A stretch of DNA of 43,155 nucleotides from Elysia marginata. Taxonomy: Eukaryota; Mollusca; Gastropoda; Plakobranchidae. Every line of letters starts with the position of its first letter. The first letter of the stretch is position 1. Positions 11,302 to 21,345 of the stretch are shown piece by piece. Location of the stretch: the NCBI GenBank assembly GCA_019649035.1, contig BMAT01012050.1:429306-472460 (forward strand), given 5' to 3'. The notes under the pieces are model-generated. The model searched no databases, had not been told where the DNA came from, and was given only the letters and a program-made list of their open reading frames with translations. The position numbers and the translations under genes are program-made.

Positions 11302-11818
11302 ACTCTTTTTTCTCTCTAGAATGTTAAGATAAGATATATATATATATTTAGGTGAGACATAATTTTATGCAGAGTTTAAGTTTAACAGACCCCTTAACAA
11401 TTTGCACCAATTTTAAGGCTTGCATAACTAAACTTTCAAATTCATTCAAAGAAGCACAATACGGAAGGACGCCATAGGAAACACTTAAACATTAACGACA
11501 AAGTAAAAGTGTGAAAAAATCACCAATATTCGTTCGGACACATTAACTGTTTTGAAGTCTTCTTTCAATAAAACTAATTTAAAAACTGTTTGATCCCATT
11601 CTAGCCATAGACAACTAAAAGCCTTGCCTGCATGATAAAGGACCAAAATACTTAAATTTGGGCAGCACAGAACAGTGATTTCAATCCACAGCCAATGTTA
11701 ACCATTCTTTCGTTTTTCTTTTCCCACCCTTCTTTTTCTCTCTTTCTCTAAGAGCCAATATTTATGTGCAGTAACTCATCTCGAGTGGTCAGGCGTTGAT
11801 TTGTTTACTTAACAAATG
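11302..11818. other. Unannotated DNA
   Basis: AT-rich; a (TA)n run at about 11333-11347 and a T/C tract at 11705-11750. No gene was recognised. Confidence 0.6.
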
Positions 11819-11832
11819 ATCACCATGGCAAC
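11819..11832. promoter_or_regulatory. RFX X-box match
   Basis: ATCACCATGGCAAC fits every position of the RFX/DAF-19 X-box consensus RYYNYYWWRRNRAC. RFX factors bind such sites, classically just upstream of ciliary genes. The motif overlaps the ATG of the small frame at 11825, so it could equally be a start-codon context that resembles an X-box by chance. Confidence 0.25.
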
Positions 11833-11944
11833 GTCTGGCCTTGCTTCCTCCCAAATAGCTCACAGTGCCAGGCTCTGCCGACTATCAGGGAGAGATAAGT
11901 TTCCTCGTCTCTTCCACAGTCATCGCAAGTCAGGAAAACAATGA
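11825..11944 (+). CDS. Possible small ORF (39 aa), presequence-like
   Basis: I do not recognise the product. The start lies in an ideal initiation context (CACCATGG). The 39-residue frame has eight Arg/Lys, one Asp, and many Ser, Ala and Leu, the composition of a mitochondrial targeting presequence. Starting MATSGL, it ends at a TGA with no convincing splice donor before it, so extension into a longer protein through a further exon is not shown. The frame is too short to be significant by length. It follows AT-rich DNA and precedes a long pyrimidine tract. It could be a real micro-ORF, the first exon of an unseen gene, or a chance frame. Confidence 0.2.
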   Translation: MATSGLASSQIAHSARLCRLSGRDKFPRLFHSHRKSGKQ

Positions 11945-12900
11945 TGCTGCTCTTTTGTAAAAAAAAATTCCTTCAAAGTCGAACCTATCGCTCTCAATAT
12001 CTGTCTCTACCCGACTGTCTGTCTCCCAATCTCTGTCTCTGCCTCGTGTCCCTCTTTCTTTTTAAAATCTTTCTTTCCTTCAATTTAGCTATCGTTCTGA
12101 TTCTTCTTCATTATACCTCTCTTTTCATCATTTATTTTTTTCAACCTTTCTTTCCATCTCTTCCCCCATTCTTTCTCATTTTACAATTACGGGGTCCACT
12201 AAAATACCCCCACCCCCTCCTTTTTGTATATTATTACATAATAATTATAAGGCGAAGTCGGCCCATTTCTTTTACTGTTTGGCTGTGAGAAGTCAAAATC
12301 AAGCACGTCTTGTTTTTTGCCGTTTGATGTATGCTACAAATCAATGTTGTTCATTGATCAGAGTGAAACCGTTGTTATTTTTTCCTCCTTTTCAAGCTAT
12401 CATTCAACAAATCTCGAGAGCGTGCTAAGAAGGTTATTTGTTCGTACATGTATATAATTCTATGTCTCTCTCAAAATAGAAAAGCATATTCATATAAACT
12501 AACGTCTTTCCTTCGAAAAAAAAAAGTTTTTATATCTTTGAACTATTTCTTTTTACCCGCCCTTCTCTCCTCCCCCCACCTCTCTCTCTCTTTCTTTCTT
12601 TCTCTCTCTTTATAAGATCTTTTCATATCTATAGAATTGAATCATACGCCAAAATTAGTCAAAACTGGAAAAATAATATAATTGTAGAGATAACACATCA
12701 GAGAACTTATCGAAAAGTATTGATGCCTTAAAATCTTTCTTTGGCTCCATTCTCCACTTCCCTTCTTTCTTAATCTTAATGTGGTTGTTGTTCTCTTCCT
12801 CCTTCTCCCCTGCCCTTTCTATTTCTCTTTCTTTGTCTCTGTCCTTTTACTGTTTTTCAACCTTCTTTCGTCCAATCTCTTTCTCATCTTATCAACTCTC
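11945..12900. repeat. Pyrimidine-rich low-complexity DNA
   Basis: T/C-dominated sequence at 11985-12180 and 12540-12900, with short CTCT and TTTC runs, separated by ordinary AT-rich DNA. The long Leu/Phe/Ser-rich + strand frames here are composition artefacts. Confidence 0.7.
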
Positions 12901-12959
12901 TCAAAATATATATTCCAGACCCAGATAAAGCAAACTAATCCCATTAATCAGGGCACCAG

Positions 12960-13064
12960 TTGCACAATCAAACCGACTCCATGTGACCTGAATACACATA
13001 AGCCTAGTGCGGGGAGGAACCGGGACTTCCCGAAAGTGCCGGTTCAGTTTATGTGGGATTTCCC
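12960..13064. promoter_or_regulatory. C/EBP site plus two perfect NF-kB/Rel sites
   Basis: GGGACTTCCC (13022-13031) and GGGATTTCCC (13055-13064) both satisfy the Rel consensus GGGRNWYYCC and lie 33 bp apart, about three helical turns. Both are followed by GAA, so the second may be a partial duplicate. A C/EBP-type TTGCACAAT lies at 12960-12968. Rel and C/EBP factors commonly cooperate at innate-immunity and acute-phase enhancers in animals. The block is more GC-rich than its flanks. No coding sequence was recognised nearby, so the target gene is unknown and an enhancer role is inferred. Confidence 0.4.
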
Positions 13065-13134
13065 GAACAGATGCGTCTGTTTCCGGGTGACATTTTCATC
13101 CGAAGGCTCTCCGCTAAAGTGACATTATCTGCAG

Positions 13135-13572
13135 TTCTTCAATCAGCACCTTTATCTGGTCTCCGAAGAATAACAGGCGCGATGCCCTGGCTAGGGAAGT
13201 TTGCTCGTCCCCGTTGTTTAATTAACTCGTAGATGATGATTAGGATGAGTAAAAAGTGCTAGCGTCCCACAAAATTTAAGCATTGCCTAAAGCCTAGTTT
13301 CGTGTCCAATGGGCGTTTTGATTTCAACGAAAAGTCTTCAATTTTTCTCTCAGAGAAATACTCTTGTCCAGTGCTACTCTGTGCGAGTTTCTAAACGTTT
13401 CAAAACATTAGAGACTTAAGAGAGATTTTAAACACACACATAGACATGTAGAGGTTTTACATTTCGAATAAACTGGTTCAATATGTTCAGCAGATCAAGA
13501 GTCGGACAGAACGCCAGGTGTTTTCTTACCATTAGCTTTTACCCAAGCTGAGGTAATCCTAGGTAGGCAACA
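13135..13572. other. Unannotated DNA
   Basis: No gene, RNA or repeat was recognised in this stretch. Confidence 0.6.
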
Positions 13573-13782
13573 TTACCAGCCGTCTAGGGGAGAGAGAGAG
13601 AATAAAGAATGCTGTGAGGTGTTTGTTGTGACTGGCCCCCACCATCCTGGGTTTACGACAAGACCAGGTCCAGATCTAGCATCTCTGGTAATGATTCTAT
13701 CTGACCGAATCCAGGACTTGGGTGCTAATGCGAAAGTTGGGTTTTCTCCAGCGCAGGTGATACAGACTAGCCACATCGCCAA
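13573..13782 (-). other. GC-richer island with a 69-codon open frame; possibly repeat-derived
   Basis: A minus-strand frame of 69 codons starts MAMWLV. Its codons are mixed in composition rather than low-complexity until the (CT)n-derived Ser/Leu end near 13590. I recognise no domain. On the + strand, GGGTTTTCTCC (13739-13749) and the neighbouring bases resemble words found in dispersed animal repeats, so a decayed transposon is an alternative. It is listed because it differs from the flanking AT-rich DNA; coding is unlikely. Confidence 0.2.
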
Positions 13783-13900
13783 TTTTAAGTAAAATTCTCA
13801 AACCGATTGGTTTCGTTACTCATTCAAACGAGATAGAATACATTGACGCCTTTCGTCCGTTTTTAGTGCATCAAAAATACTTTCGTCATGATATTGAACA

Positions 13901-14085
13901 TCTCTCTCTCTCTCTCTTTGCTAGTTAGGACTAACTACGTCCACAATCATAATGCTGTGAGACCCTTACATAAAAATATTGCTGTACTTAGTCTGCTTCC
14001 TTGTTCTTACTTTCTGCCCCCCTACCCTCTTTCTCCCCCTTTTTCTTTCTCTCATACACTTAGCCTTCGATTTTTAGCCTGTCTG
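13901..14085. repeat. (CT)n and pyrimidine tracts
   Basis: A CT run at 13901-13918 and T/C-rich DNA at 13990-14070. A similar pyrimidine/TG-rich patch lies at 14450-14720. 14721-15685 shows no recognised feature apart from one TAGATCTA at 15527-15534. Confidence 0.8.
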
Positions 14086-15683
14086 TGAAAACAAACCCCA
14101 TACAACTCCATCGTCTAATTTCTTAAAGCTGTTTTTAAGGCACTCTTGCTCTTTTAGAAAAAAATTGTCACAATTTTACCCCATACAAACCATGTTGCCT
14201 TTATTACCGAATCAATGGAGAAAAAAAAGAAAAAGAAATAATTTTTTCCCAACAAACAAATAAGAGCATGAAAAAAAGTTAAAAGAATAATGGTGTTATA
14301 GCCGCTGCGGCAGCCACTGTGCCTGACAAAGGTTTGAGCAAAAGCCTCACACAGTCTGATATCTTCGATCCAGACTGAAAACGTCACATGGTGGGAAAAT
14401 CTCAAGCCAGTTAGAACTAATGAAGGTAGTTTGGGTGACATCTTTGTGTCTGTGTTTGGGTATCTGTTGTATGCCTGTATCCGTAGGTTCTCTCTTTTTC
14501 TCCTCTGTTCCTCTATATATTTGTGTCTGTCTGTGTGTTTTTCTTCTCTACAAGCTTCTCTCTATTGTTGACTGCTAATTTGTTCACCTGTATACAGTAG
14601 GTTTGCACGTCTATCAGTTCAGCCCACTGTCTATTTGTGTTTCCTAGCTTTCCCTTATTGTATGACTTTCTCATTTTCCTCTAGCTCCTTTGTTTTCTCC
14701 TGTAGATTGCTATTCGTGCCCATCATAGTATGGTGTCAAAAACATTTGAAGTATCTAGAATGAATTTTGTTTCAATTTGACAAAAGACACATATTCATTC
14801 CAATTAACAGCACAGGGATTACGAATTCGATATCAATAATTTCCATAAAGTCTACAAAAGATTACAGCACATTGCGATATCAACCTAACCTTTTCATTTT
14901 CATGGAAACACCACCATGACCCCAGCTTATGAGGCCTCTCTCAAATAAATGGCAGGACGAATGGATTCAAATAATACCAGCAGCAACTGTACAGTCCACA
15001 AATTCTTTAACTCACTAATGCCACACAAAGAAATATTTTATCGTTCTCTAACTCTCAAAAGTAAAATTTGAGGCTAAAAAACAAAACTTTGGACTATATA
15101 AATCCGAACGGTAAAATGTGCATAACAAAAAAAAAACGCTTCAAAATCACCAACCTAGAGGATAAATAAGAGGGTTCGAAAGCGTGTGTTATTTCTAGCC
15201 GATCACCGTTGAAAACTCAACATACGCCTTTTTCGCCAAAACAGCTTAAAACTTAGAATGAAATAAAAATCAGCGCACCGGCTAATTAAAGCAAAGTTTT
15301 GACTACCGGAGAGCTCCGCAAATAGCGTCAGTGCATGTTGACGCTGCCATGCAATCAGGGCTGATCTCTCACAGAATTAGTAACGTATGGGGCCAGGGGA
15401 GGGTATGAGCACCGAAGTGCAGTTGGCAGCTCATCAATTATCGTTCAACAAACCGTATCATGAGGGGAAAACAAAAGCTAGGGGTAGGCTATGTACTGGC
15501 TTTTGTGTGATGGGAAGATTTTAGAGTAGATCTAGCGGAATGGTTAAACTTGATTTGCAAACGATGTGTTTCTATTCTCTCAATGTATTTGTTTTGTCTC
15601 TTTTTCTCCATGTCTCTCTCGATCTCTTTGAACATCTGCCTTACTACCTAATATTCAAATACTTCCCTACCTCCCTCCTTCCA

Positions 15684-15685
<2 letters not shown>

Positions 15686-15750
<65 letters not shown>
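15686..15750. repeat. (CT)n joined to (CTAT)n
   Basis: Pure CT from 15686 to about 15714 passes directly into about nine CTAT units ending at 15750. Confidence 0.95.
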
Positions 15751-16019
15751 CCCTCAATGCCTGTCTTTCTGCCTTACTTCCACATACTTATTTAATAAGT
15801 AAATATTTCTCTATACCATGCCATAGTTATTCTTTCCTCTTGTTCTGCTTTTATCAGCTTTCACGCGATATATATAAATTATATGCACACACTATCTAAA
15901 TATCCATCTCCACACCCATCTCCCTCATCATAATACATGTATTCTATCTTCTCCCTTAGAATCTCTTACCCTCCTATCTTTTTAGTTTGTATTTCTGTAG
16001 ATACATTTCCCTTTTTAAA

Positions 16020-16062
16020 ATTATTATTTAGAGCGCTTAGGGCGCTTTAAATATTTAATAAT
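16020..16062. repeat. Short imperfect hairpin
   Basis: Left arm 16020-16036 and right arm 16042-16062 pair over an inner 11-bp block ending in GCGC (one mismatch) and an outer ATTATT block, with a 4-base bulge and a 5-base loop. The AGCGCTT word also occurs in SINE tails, so it may be a repeat remnant. Confidence 0.5.
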
Positions 16063-17040
16063 CTAATTTATTGGGTAAGAATAAAATTTTTCTTGACTAC
16101 ATCGAGTCTTATAATGGCTCTCAGGAATTACTAATCCAAGCTTAGAATTTCAATAAAGGAAAAAAAGTTGGGATCATGCTGGTAACTTAAACTAACGTTG
16201 TTTTTAATTGAAAGCACTCGAATTGTTTAGAAAAATGCAAGACTTTTTCCAGAACGTCTAAATTAGGCCTACAATTTTTTTATCCGTAATTCAGCCAAAA
16301 CTTCAAAAAAGCAACATCAATTCTTTTAAGTGCACAAAAATAAACTTGTTTTGGTAAAACAGACCAGGATCTTTCCCTGGAAAAAGAAATTCCTGAAATA
16401 GCCCTTTTTTAAGACACAGCAAGGCAGACATTGGATAACATGATAACATTCTCGAAAAACAAACAGAGGATTATCTGACGAAGAGGAAACCAGCCGGATC
16501 TGGAAAAAGAAGTTGGTAGTTCGAATCGCATTCGACTTAACAAACGATACATCGTTAACATCGATATGTGAAAGGATCAATAGAGTTGACAAAACCCAGG
16601 CCATTTTTACAAACGGGCGAATAAAAAGATCAGTTTCTTGAAAAAAATTGATAAGAATAATAAAGAGTTTATCTCTGGCATACTTTCATATAAAAAATCT
16701 CCACTGTGGAAACTAGAGCTAGGAAGGTAACCCTAAATTTACCAGCCAAAGCCCGGGATACAAACCCGTAAAAACGTACTCCTGCATTATACAGGGCGAA
16801 CGTTCCCATTGACCAATGATACTGACATGATCAAAGTAAACTGTGTGACATGCAGAAAGAAGGAGGGGGCAGAAGGGAAAAGAAATGCAGGCGGCATGGG
16901 CATTCAAGCTGAGAGAGATATAAATTTATACAAAGGCATAGAGGCCGGAACAAGGAAAGATAAGTCTAGAAAAGACAAGCAGGCAAAGACAGCCGGCTAG
17001 TCAGTCAGAAGTGAAGCATGTGATACAAAAAAGGCAGTAG
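16063..17040. other. Unannotated DNA
   Basis: No supported gene. TAGGCCTA at 16264-16271. GTTCGAATC at 16513-16521 is an isolated B-box-like word without an A-box at tRNA spacing. Confidence 0.6.
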
Positions 17041-17101
17041 CAAAAGGAGAGAGATAGAGAAAGTGAAAGAGGTAGACATATAAATAAATAGATAGAGATA
17101 C

Positions 17102-17150
<49 letters not shown>

Positions 17151-17165
17151 TAGAGAGAGGGGAGA
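17041..17165. repeat. (GA)n polypurine tract
   Basis: A (GA)18 core (17106-17142) inside a longer A/G-rich stretch. Confidence 0.9.
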
Positions 17166-17240
17166 GAGCAGTCAGGGAGTTAGTAATAAAAAAGATCAAA
17201 AGACATAAGCAACATCTTTCAACCTAAAAATCCAGTAAAA

Positions 17241-17459
17241 CTAAGAGCCACTTCCTAACGATCGCTCAGCAAGTTGACAAGAAGAACCTGGACAAGACCA
17301 TAAGACGTAGAAATACCAGCGTCTGTAGTTACCACTCCAAATCGTACGTCTGCTCGCCCACAAGAGGCTGATGGGAGATAACAAGCTCAGCAGGAAGTGA
17401 CGTAAACGGCGGTCGCTTTTAGGAATACTCTTGGGAGTCCGGAGCCTCGTTTTGGCCAT
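17241..17459 (-). other. GC-richer block with ETS-CRE composite and a 72-codon minus frame
   Basis: The composite GGAAGTGACGTAA (17393-17405) joins an ETS core (GGAAGT) and a CRE/ATF variant (TGACGTAA), an arrangement found in animal housekeeping promoters. About 50 bp away the minus strand reads ATATGGCC (ATG at 17459), resembling the YY1 ATGGC word. The ATG opens a 72-codon frame with a basic N-terminus and a hydrophobic stretch around residues 22-36. I cannot identify this product, and the composite lies inside the frame, so promoter and coding readings compete. Promoter is my preferred reading, because frames of this length are common by chance. Confidence 0.25.
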
Positions 17460-17509
17460 ATTGTTCGCCCGATCCTCTCTCCCTCATGTAATCCGTCAAG
17501 AGGTGAAAA

Positions 17510-17546
17510 GAACAGTATATGGACTCCTGCCGGGGGAGTCCTGTTC
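17510..17546. repeat. Short GC-rich hairpin
   Basis: GGACTCC (17521-17527) and GGAGTCC (17535-17541) pair perfectly around a 7-base loop. GAACA (17510-17514) and TGTTC (17542-17546) extend the stem outside a 6-base bulge. It is too short for a pre-miRNA; listed as a structure only. Confidence 0.5.
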
Positions 17547-17997
17547 AGTTGTAAAGTAGTTGATTGGGTAGGCACTTCAGTCCGAAGTTGATTCTTTGAT
17601 TTTTCTATTCAGAGATAATAATCTCTTGCGCTGGTGGTACATCGTTTGCTAACAAGACGATTGAGGAAGTAAATACAGAAATTGATTAGAAAATAGCAGG
17701 CTGTTTCGTTCTTAAACTTTGCAGTGAATCATAACATTCTTTTTTGTTCATTTTTACAACAATACCACCAGGCTATTGCGTTTTCTTTCCTCCATCATCA
17801 CATTTCAGTTTAACTTATTTTCTCTTCTTTTTAATTATCATAATAGTTCACAGTGTGTCTGCCTCTTTCATTTTTTTATTCCCATTACCACTCTTTCGCT
17901 AATCCTTATATCCTCTTATCCTCATTTAGCTCTTCTTCCTATACTTTCTGACATTTCTAGTTATGGATCTTATTCTACCTTTGTTTCTGTCATCTCT

Positions 17998-18185
17998 TGG
18001 GGGTGGGGAGGGGGGGGGCAGTGGTAAACAAAGAATGAGGAAAGAGAGGGTATCAGTATAAAAGAAGGCCCTGAGTTGAGAATAGGAAAGAAAAAAGAAA
18101 GAGGGAGGGGACAGAGAAAGAAAGGGAGAGAGAGAGAGAGACAGAGAGAGAGATAGGGTGTGAGTGTAGAGAGAGAGAGAAACTG
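17998..18185. repeat. G-quadruplex-capable tract and (GA)n polypurine DNA
   Basis: 17998-18018 has G-runs of at least five, four and nine separated by T and A. 18090-18180 is A/G-rich with interrupted GAGAGA runs. 17547-17997 holds only T/C-rich and ordinary AT-rich DNA. Confidence 0.8.
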
Positions 18186-18586
18186 GACTAGATCGACAGA
18201 GGTTAATAAGAACCAGGGCTGTAACAGACATAGGCATGGTGTGTGATAAAGCCATCCCCGATTAGAAAATGAATTAAGCTACAACAACATGCATCGCATC
18301 TCCGCTCCACAGAAGGGTATGGCTATGAAAGTTTACGATACCAGTCAACTCGCTGCTTAACACCACTCCAAGTCCAATCAAACTCTGAAAAGCCTCATTC
18401 GATTAGGACATACCGAACCAGACATAAATCAATCGATTTCGATGAGTAAGAAGTTCTTAGGGAGATATATTTCATCACTTAGGTCAACATGTCTGATAAA
18501 GCGAGATACAATTGACGCTCGTGGGGTACATTTTTTTCACTCAATATCTTCCATAGAAGCAAGCTTTTGACGCTCTGTCTCATGTT
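18186..18586. other. Unannotated DNA
   Basis: No gene, RNA or repeat was recognised. Confidence 0.6.
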
Positions 18587-18621
18587 CACACACACACACT
18601 CTCTCTCTCTCTCTCTCTCTC
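18587..18621. repeat. (CA)n then (CT)n
   Basis: CACACACACACA (18587-18599) passes directly into (CT)11. The stretch 18622-19222 that follows has a G-run at 18966-18975 and A/G-rich low-complexity DNA, with no gene. Confidence 0.95.
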
Positions 18622-19222
18622 AATCACTCGGTCAATCCAAATATAGTTACGTATCCCACCCTTTCAGCTACAATGATTACTAAACGGCATTAAACTACTG
18701 TGCTGTTTTCTCATTTCACATTTGTAGTTGTCGCTTTAGGGGAAGAAAGGAAAGAGGTGTTGAGTTGATAACCTGCACGTTTTCTAGGGGAAAAGTCCGT
18801 TTCGCACCATAAGGAGTGCGGAAGGAATTTTTTTCTATTTATCAACCCAAGAATATATTTTATCATTTCAGATAATAGAAGGTACTAACTTTTCTTTAAA
18901 TATGTAACAGAAGCATGTGATTTAGGTGGTATAGGACTTTTTTTTGTAAAAGAGCAAAATAAGAAAGGGGGGGGGGTAAAATTACGCAATAATAAACACA
19001 ATCATACACATAGACGTAAAAAAGAATGTAAGATTAGATAAGATGACGGAAAAAAGAAAAAGCTGGAAAGGCAGAGATGCATATATGAGACGGTGAGGAG
19101 AAAGAGAATCACACAAAAAAAAAGACAAAGGGACCTCAAGGTGGGAGAAAATAGAGAGCTATCAAACTGAGACACTTCACGACACAAGAGGAGAGGCAAA
19201 ATAAGACAAAGAAGAGAGTTAA

Positions 19223-19564
19223 ACACATTCTTTAGAGTCAAATAAGATAATACAGTCACCTATCTATTCTAGTGCATGTATTGCCATCAATTACTGCGTT
19301 GCCCCTGGTCAAGGTGTCCCTCATCACCTGGACTGTCCAGGCAATCCTTGTCTGCCAACTGGCTACCCGCTGTGTGCTGAGCCAGGTTTGACCTACCTGC
19401 GGTCAGATAACTGGACGATTCAAAACCTTGCATTGGCTCGACCTGATGGTGTTCTTGTCCTTATCCAGCCCTCAGGTCACGGTCAGGGAAAATGCTCCAG
19501 TGTTGGGTCAGATAGTAGGGACATGAGAGATAACCAAAGGAATGGGGATAAATGTTGGAGGTAA
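19223..19564 (+). other. GC-richer island with a 113-codon cysteine-rich open frame (possible exon)
   Basis: An ATG-less frame is open from a TAA at 19220-19222 to the stop at 19562-19564. It encodes seven Cys and an Asn-Trp-Thr glycosylation sequon, a makeup seen in secreted or extracellular domains, but I recognise no family. A pyrimidine-leaning CTATCTATTCTAG ends at 19272 and could be a 3' splice site. CCAG|GTTTGA near 19385 is a possible donor. The other two + frames also stay open for about 110 bp after 19272, so if this is an exon the frame is not certain. The island ends at a (GA)n tract. Alternatives: conserved non-coding DNA or a transposon fragment. Confidence 0.25.
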
Positions 19565-19605
19565 CAAGAGAAAGCGAAAAGTCAGAAACAGTGAGCACGA
19601 GCGAT

Positions 19606-19608
<3 letters not shown>

Positions 19609-19659
<51 letters not shown>
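19609..19659. repeat. (GA)n microsatellite
   Basis: About 21 GA units with one A interruption, directly downstream of the GC-richer island at 19.26-19.56 kb. 19660-20179 holds nothing recognised. Confidence 0.95.
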
Positions 19660-19660
<1 letters not shown>

Positions 19661-20179
19661 AAAGGAAAGATTGTAGAAAGGCTGAAAGTAAAATGAAGGT
19701 TATTTAAAAGGGTCATCTCCGAGTTCTGGGCAAAATGCAAACATTCTTATTTACAAACAGATCAAATTGATCTTTGAAATTCGCAGCGCATTTGATAAGA
19801 GGATAATGAAGTGACTATGAACAAAAAGAAAAAAAACTGCTTACATAATGAGTTTGAAGCAAATGTTATCAATTATTGCTAGTTTTAAAAGCGCTTTTGA
19901 TTTTGTTACCGACGAAAATGGTAAAATGGGAAATGGTTCATTGTCATGTAATACGGCATTAAATTATAGCTTAAGCCGTGATTCTGTGTATGCGGTATTT
20001 CATTCCCAAAGGATACCTCCACTCCAATGCAGGTGAAACCGTATGGTAAAACTAATAGGTACCCCAGGCTATAACCTTAACTTCCCCGCCATGGAGAAAT
20101 ATAACAAAAAACCTGCTTTCGTGCGCAGAATTAAGGAAAACCCTACAAAAAAAAGGTGACCATTAGTATGTTATAAAAC

Positions 20180-20443
20180 ATGGGCAGTAATCACAGGCTC
20201 TCTCCCTCCAGAAAATCCCGCAGGGGGCTGAGTAAATTTTTCGAGTTCTTTGAGTTTCCGTTCAAATTTCATACGTTCACAGAAGACAGGGGATGCCGAG
20301 CACTTTATCCAGAAAAGAATACGAAAAAAGATGGTCATAGACTCCTACCTCTGAAGGCAGTCCAGGAGAATATTATACTCACCTTTCAAAACTGCAAGTA
20401 TCGGTGCAAGTCTATTCTGTACTATATTTCATACTTTTGCTAA
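20180..20443 (+). other. Weak 87-codon ORF of unknown nature
   Basis: The frame starts in a good initiation context (AACATGGG). Its translation is not low-complexity: a basic N-terminus, a Phe-rich stretch at residues 20-32 and five Cys in the rest. No family or signal peptide is recognised, and a + strand frame in another register overlaps its end. Frames of this length are expected by chance here, so it is listed only for its start context and mixed codons. Confidence 0.12.
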
Positions 20444-20989
20444 CACACAAAAATTTCCTACATTCCATAGGTGTCCTTTCCCTCCTTCACCTCAAACAAT
20501 CAGGAGGACTAGATTTATCACCGGCGCGCACAAAAATGTACCCGTATACAAAAAAGCTACCTGTCCTAATTATTTGTGTAGGATTACGTCCCCTTGGCAA
20601 GTTGTCTTCTCTCTTGTTTATCTGATGCAAGGGAGGTAACGCAATCCATTAAATTCCTGGGGGCAAATAAACGCCCTTCTCAACAAGGGGTTGTGAAGAA
20701 CAGCTGTTTGCCGTTTTTTTCCTTCTTTTTCCCCCCATCTTCGGGTACTTTCTCGAATAATTTTGAGAGTCGTTCTACATTTGGTCATGGGGAACTAAGG
20801 ATTCGGATTTAATGAGTGGTGGAAATATTGGGGTCCGGTTTCATTGGCAAAATATCGGGACTTCAGAACTACTTAATAGTAATACTGTTTGGATATAGTT
20901 TACATTAACAAGGAAGGGGAAGAAAATATAGAAGTTTTTTTTCAGAATAGGGAGTACCAGTGACAGCTTCTGTATGGAGTTTTATTTTC

Positions 20990-21345
20990 CAAAAACTAAA
21001 CAGCACCTTTAAATAGGTACAAACAGAAAATGAGAAGAGAAATAAGAAGTAAAGAAAGAGGGCAACGTGAGGTAGAAGAGACAAATAATAAAAGAAAGAG
21101 AAGTTGTGTGTGGGTGAGAAGATCTGTAAGGGGGGAGGCGGTTAATGAAAAAAAAGAAAAAATAACATAACCTATCTGAGAGGTCGAGGTATAAAAAAAA
21201 ATATTGGAGGAATTAGAAAGAGGAGGAGTAGAAGATGTAGCGGGGAGGAGATGAAGAGAAATACAAGAGACAAAAGTAAATAGAGGGGGTAGGTTAACGT
21301 AAGAAAAGTAAAGAGCGGTAGGTTGAGTAGATAAGAAGATCACGA
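20990..21345. repeat. Polypurine low-complexity DNA
   Basis: A/G-rich for about 350 bp with few T or C. The long Ser/Leu-rich minus frame here is an artefact. GGAACTTCCC at 21374-21383, just beyond, is a weaker Rel-like match. 21400-22485 holds no supported gene. Confidence 0.75.

Noticed and set aside
10679..11332. 217-codon open frame on the + strand
   Set aside because: Almost all of it is the run of N; only about 40 real codons exist and they show no coding signal.
16513..16521. GTTCGAATC, a tRNA B-box word
   Set aside because: No A-box or cloverleaf pairing at the right distance; neither a tRNA nor a recognisable SINE.
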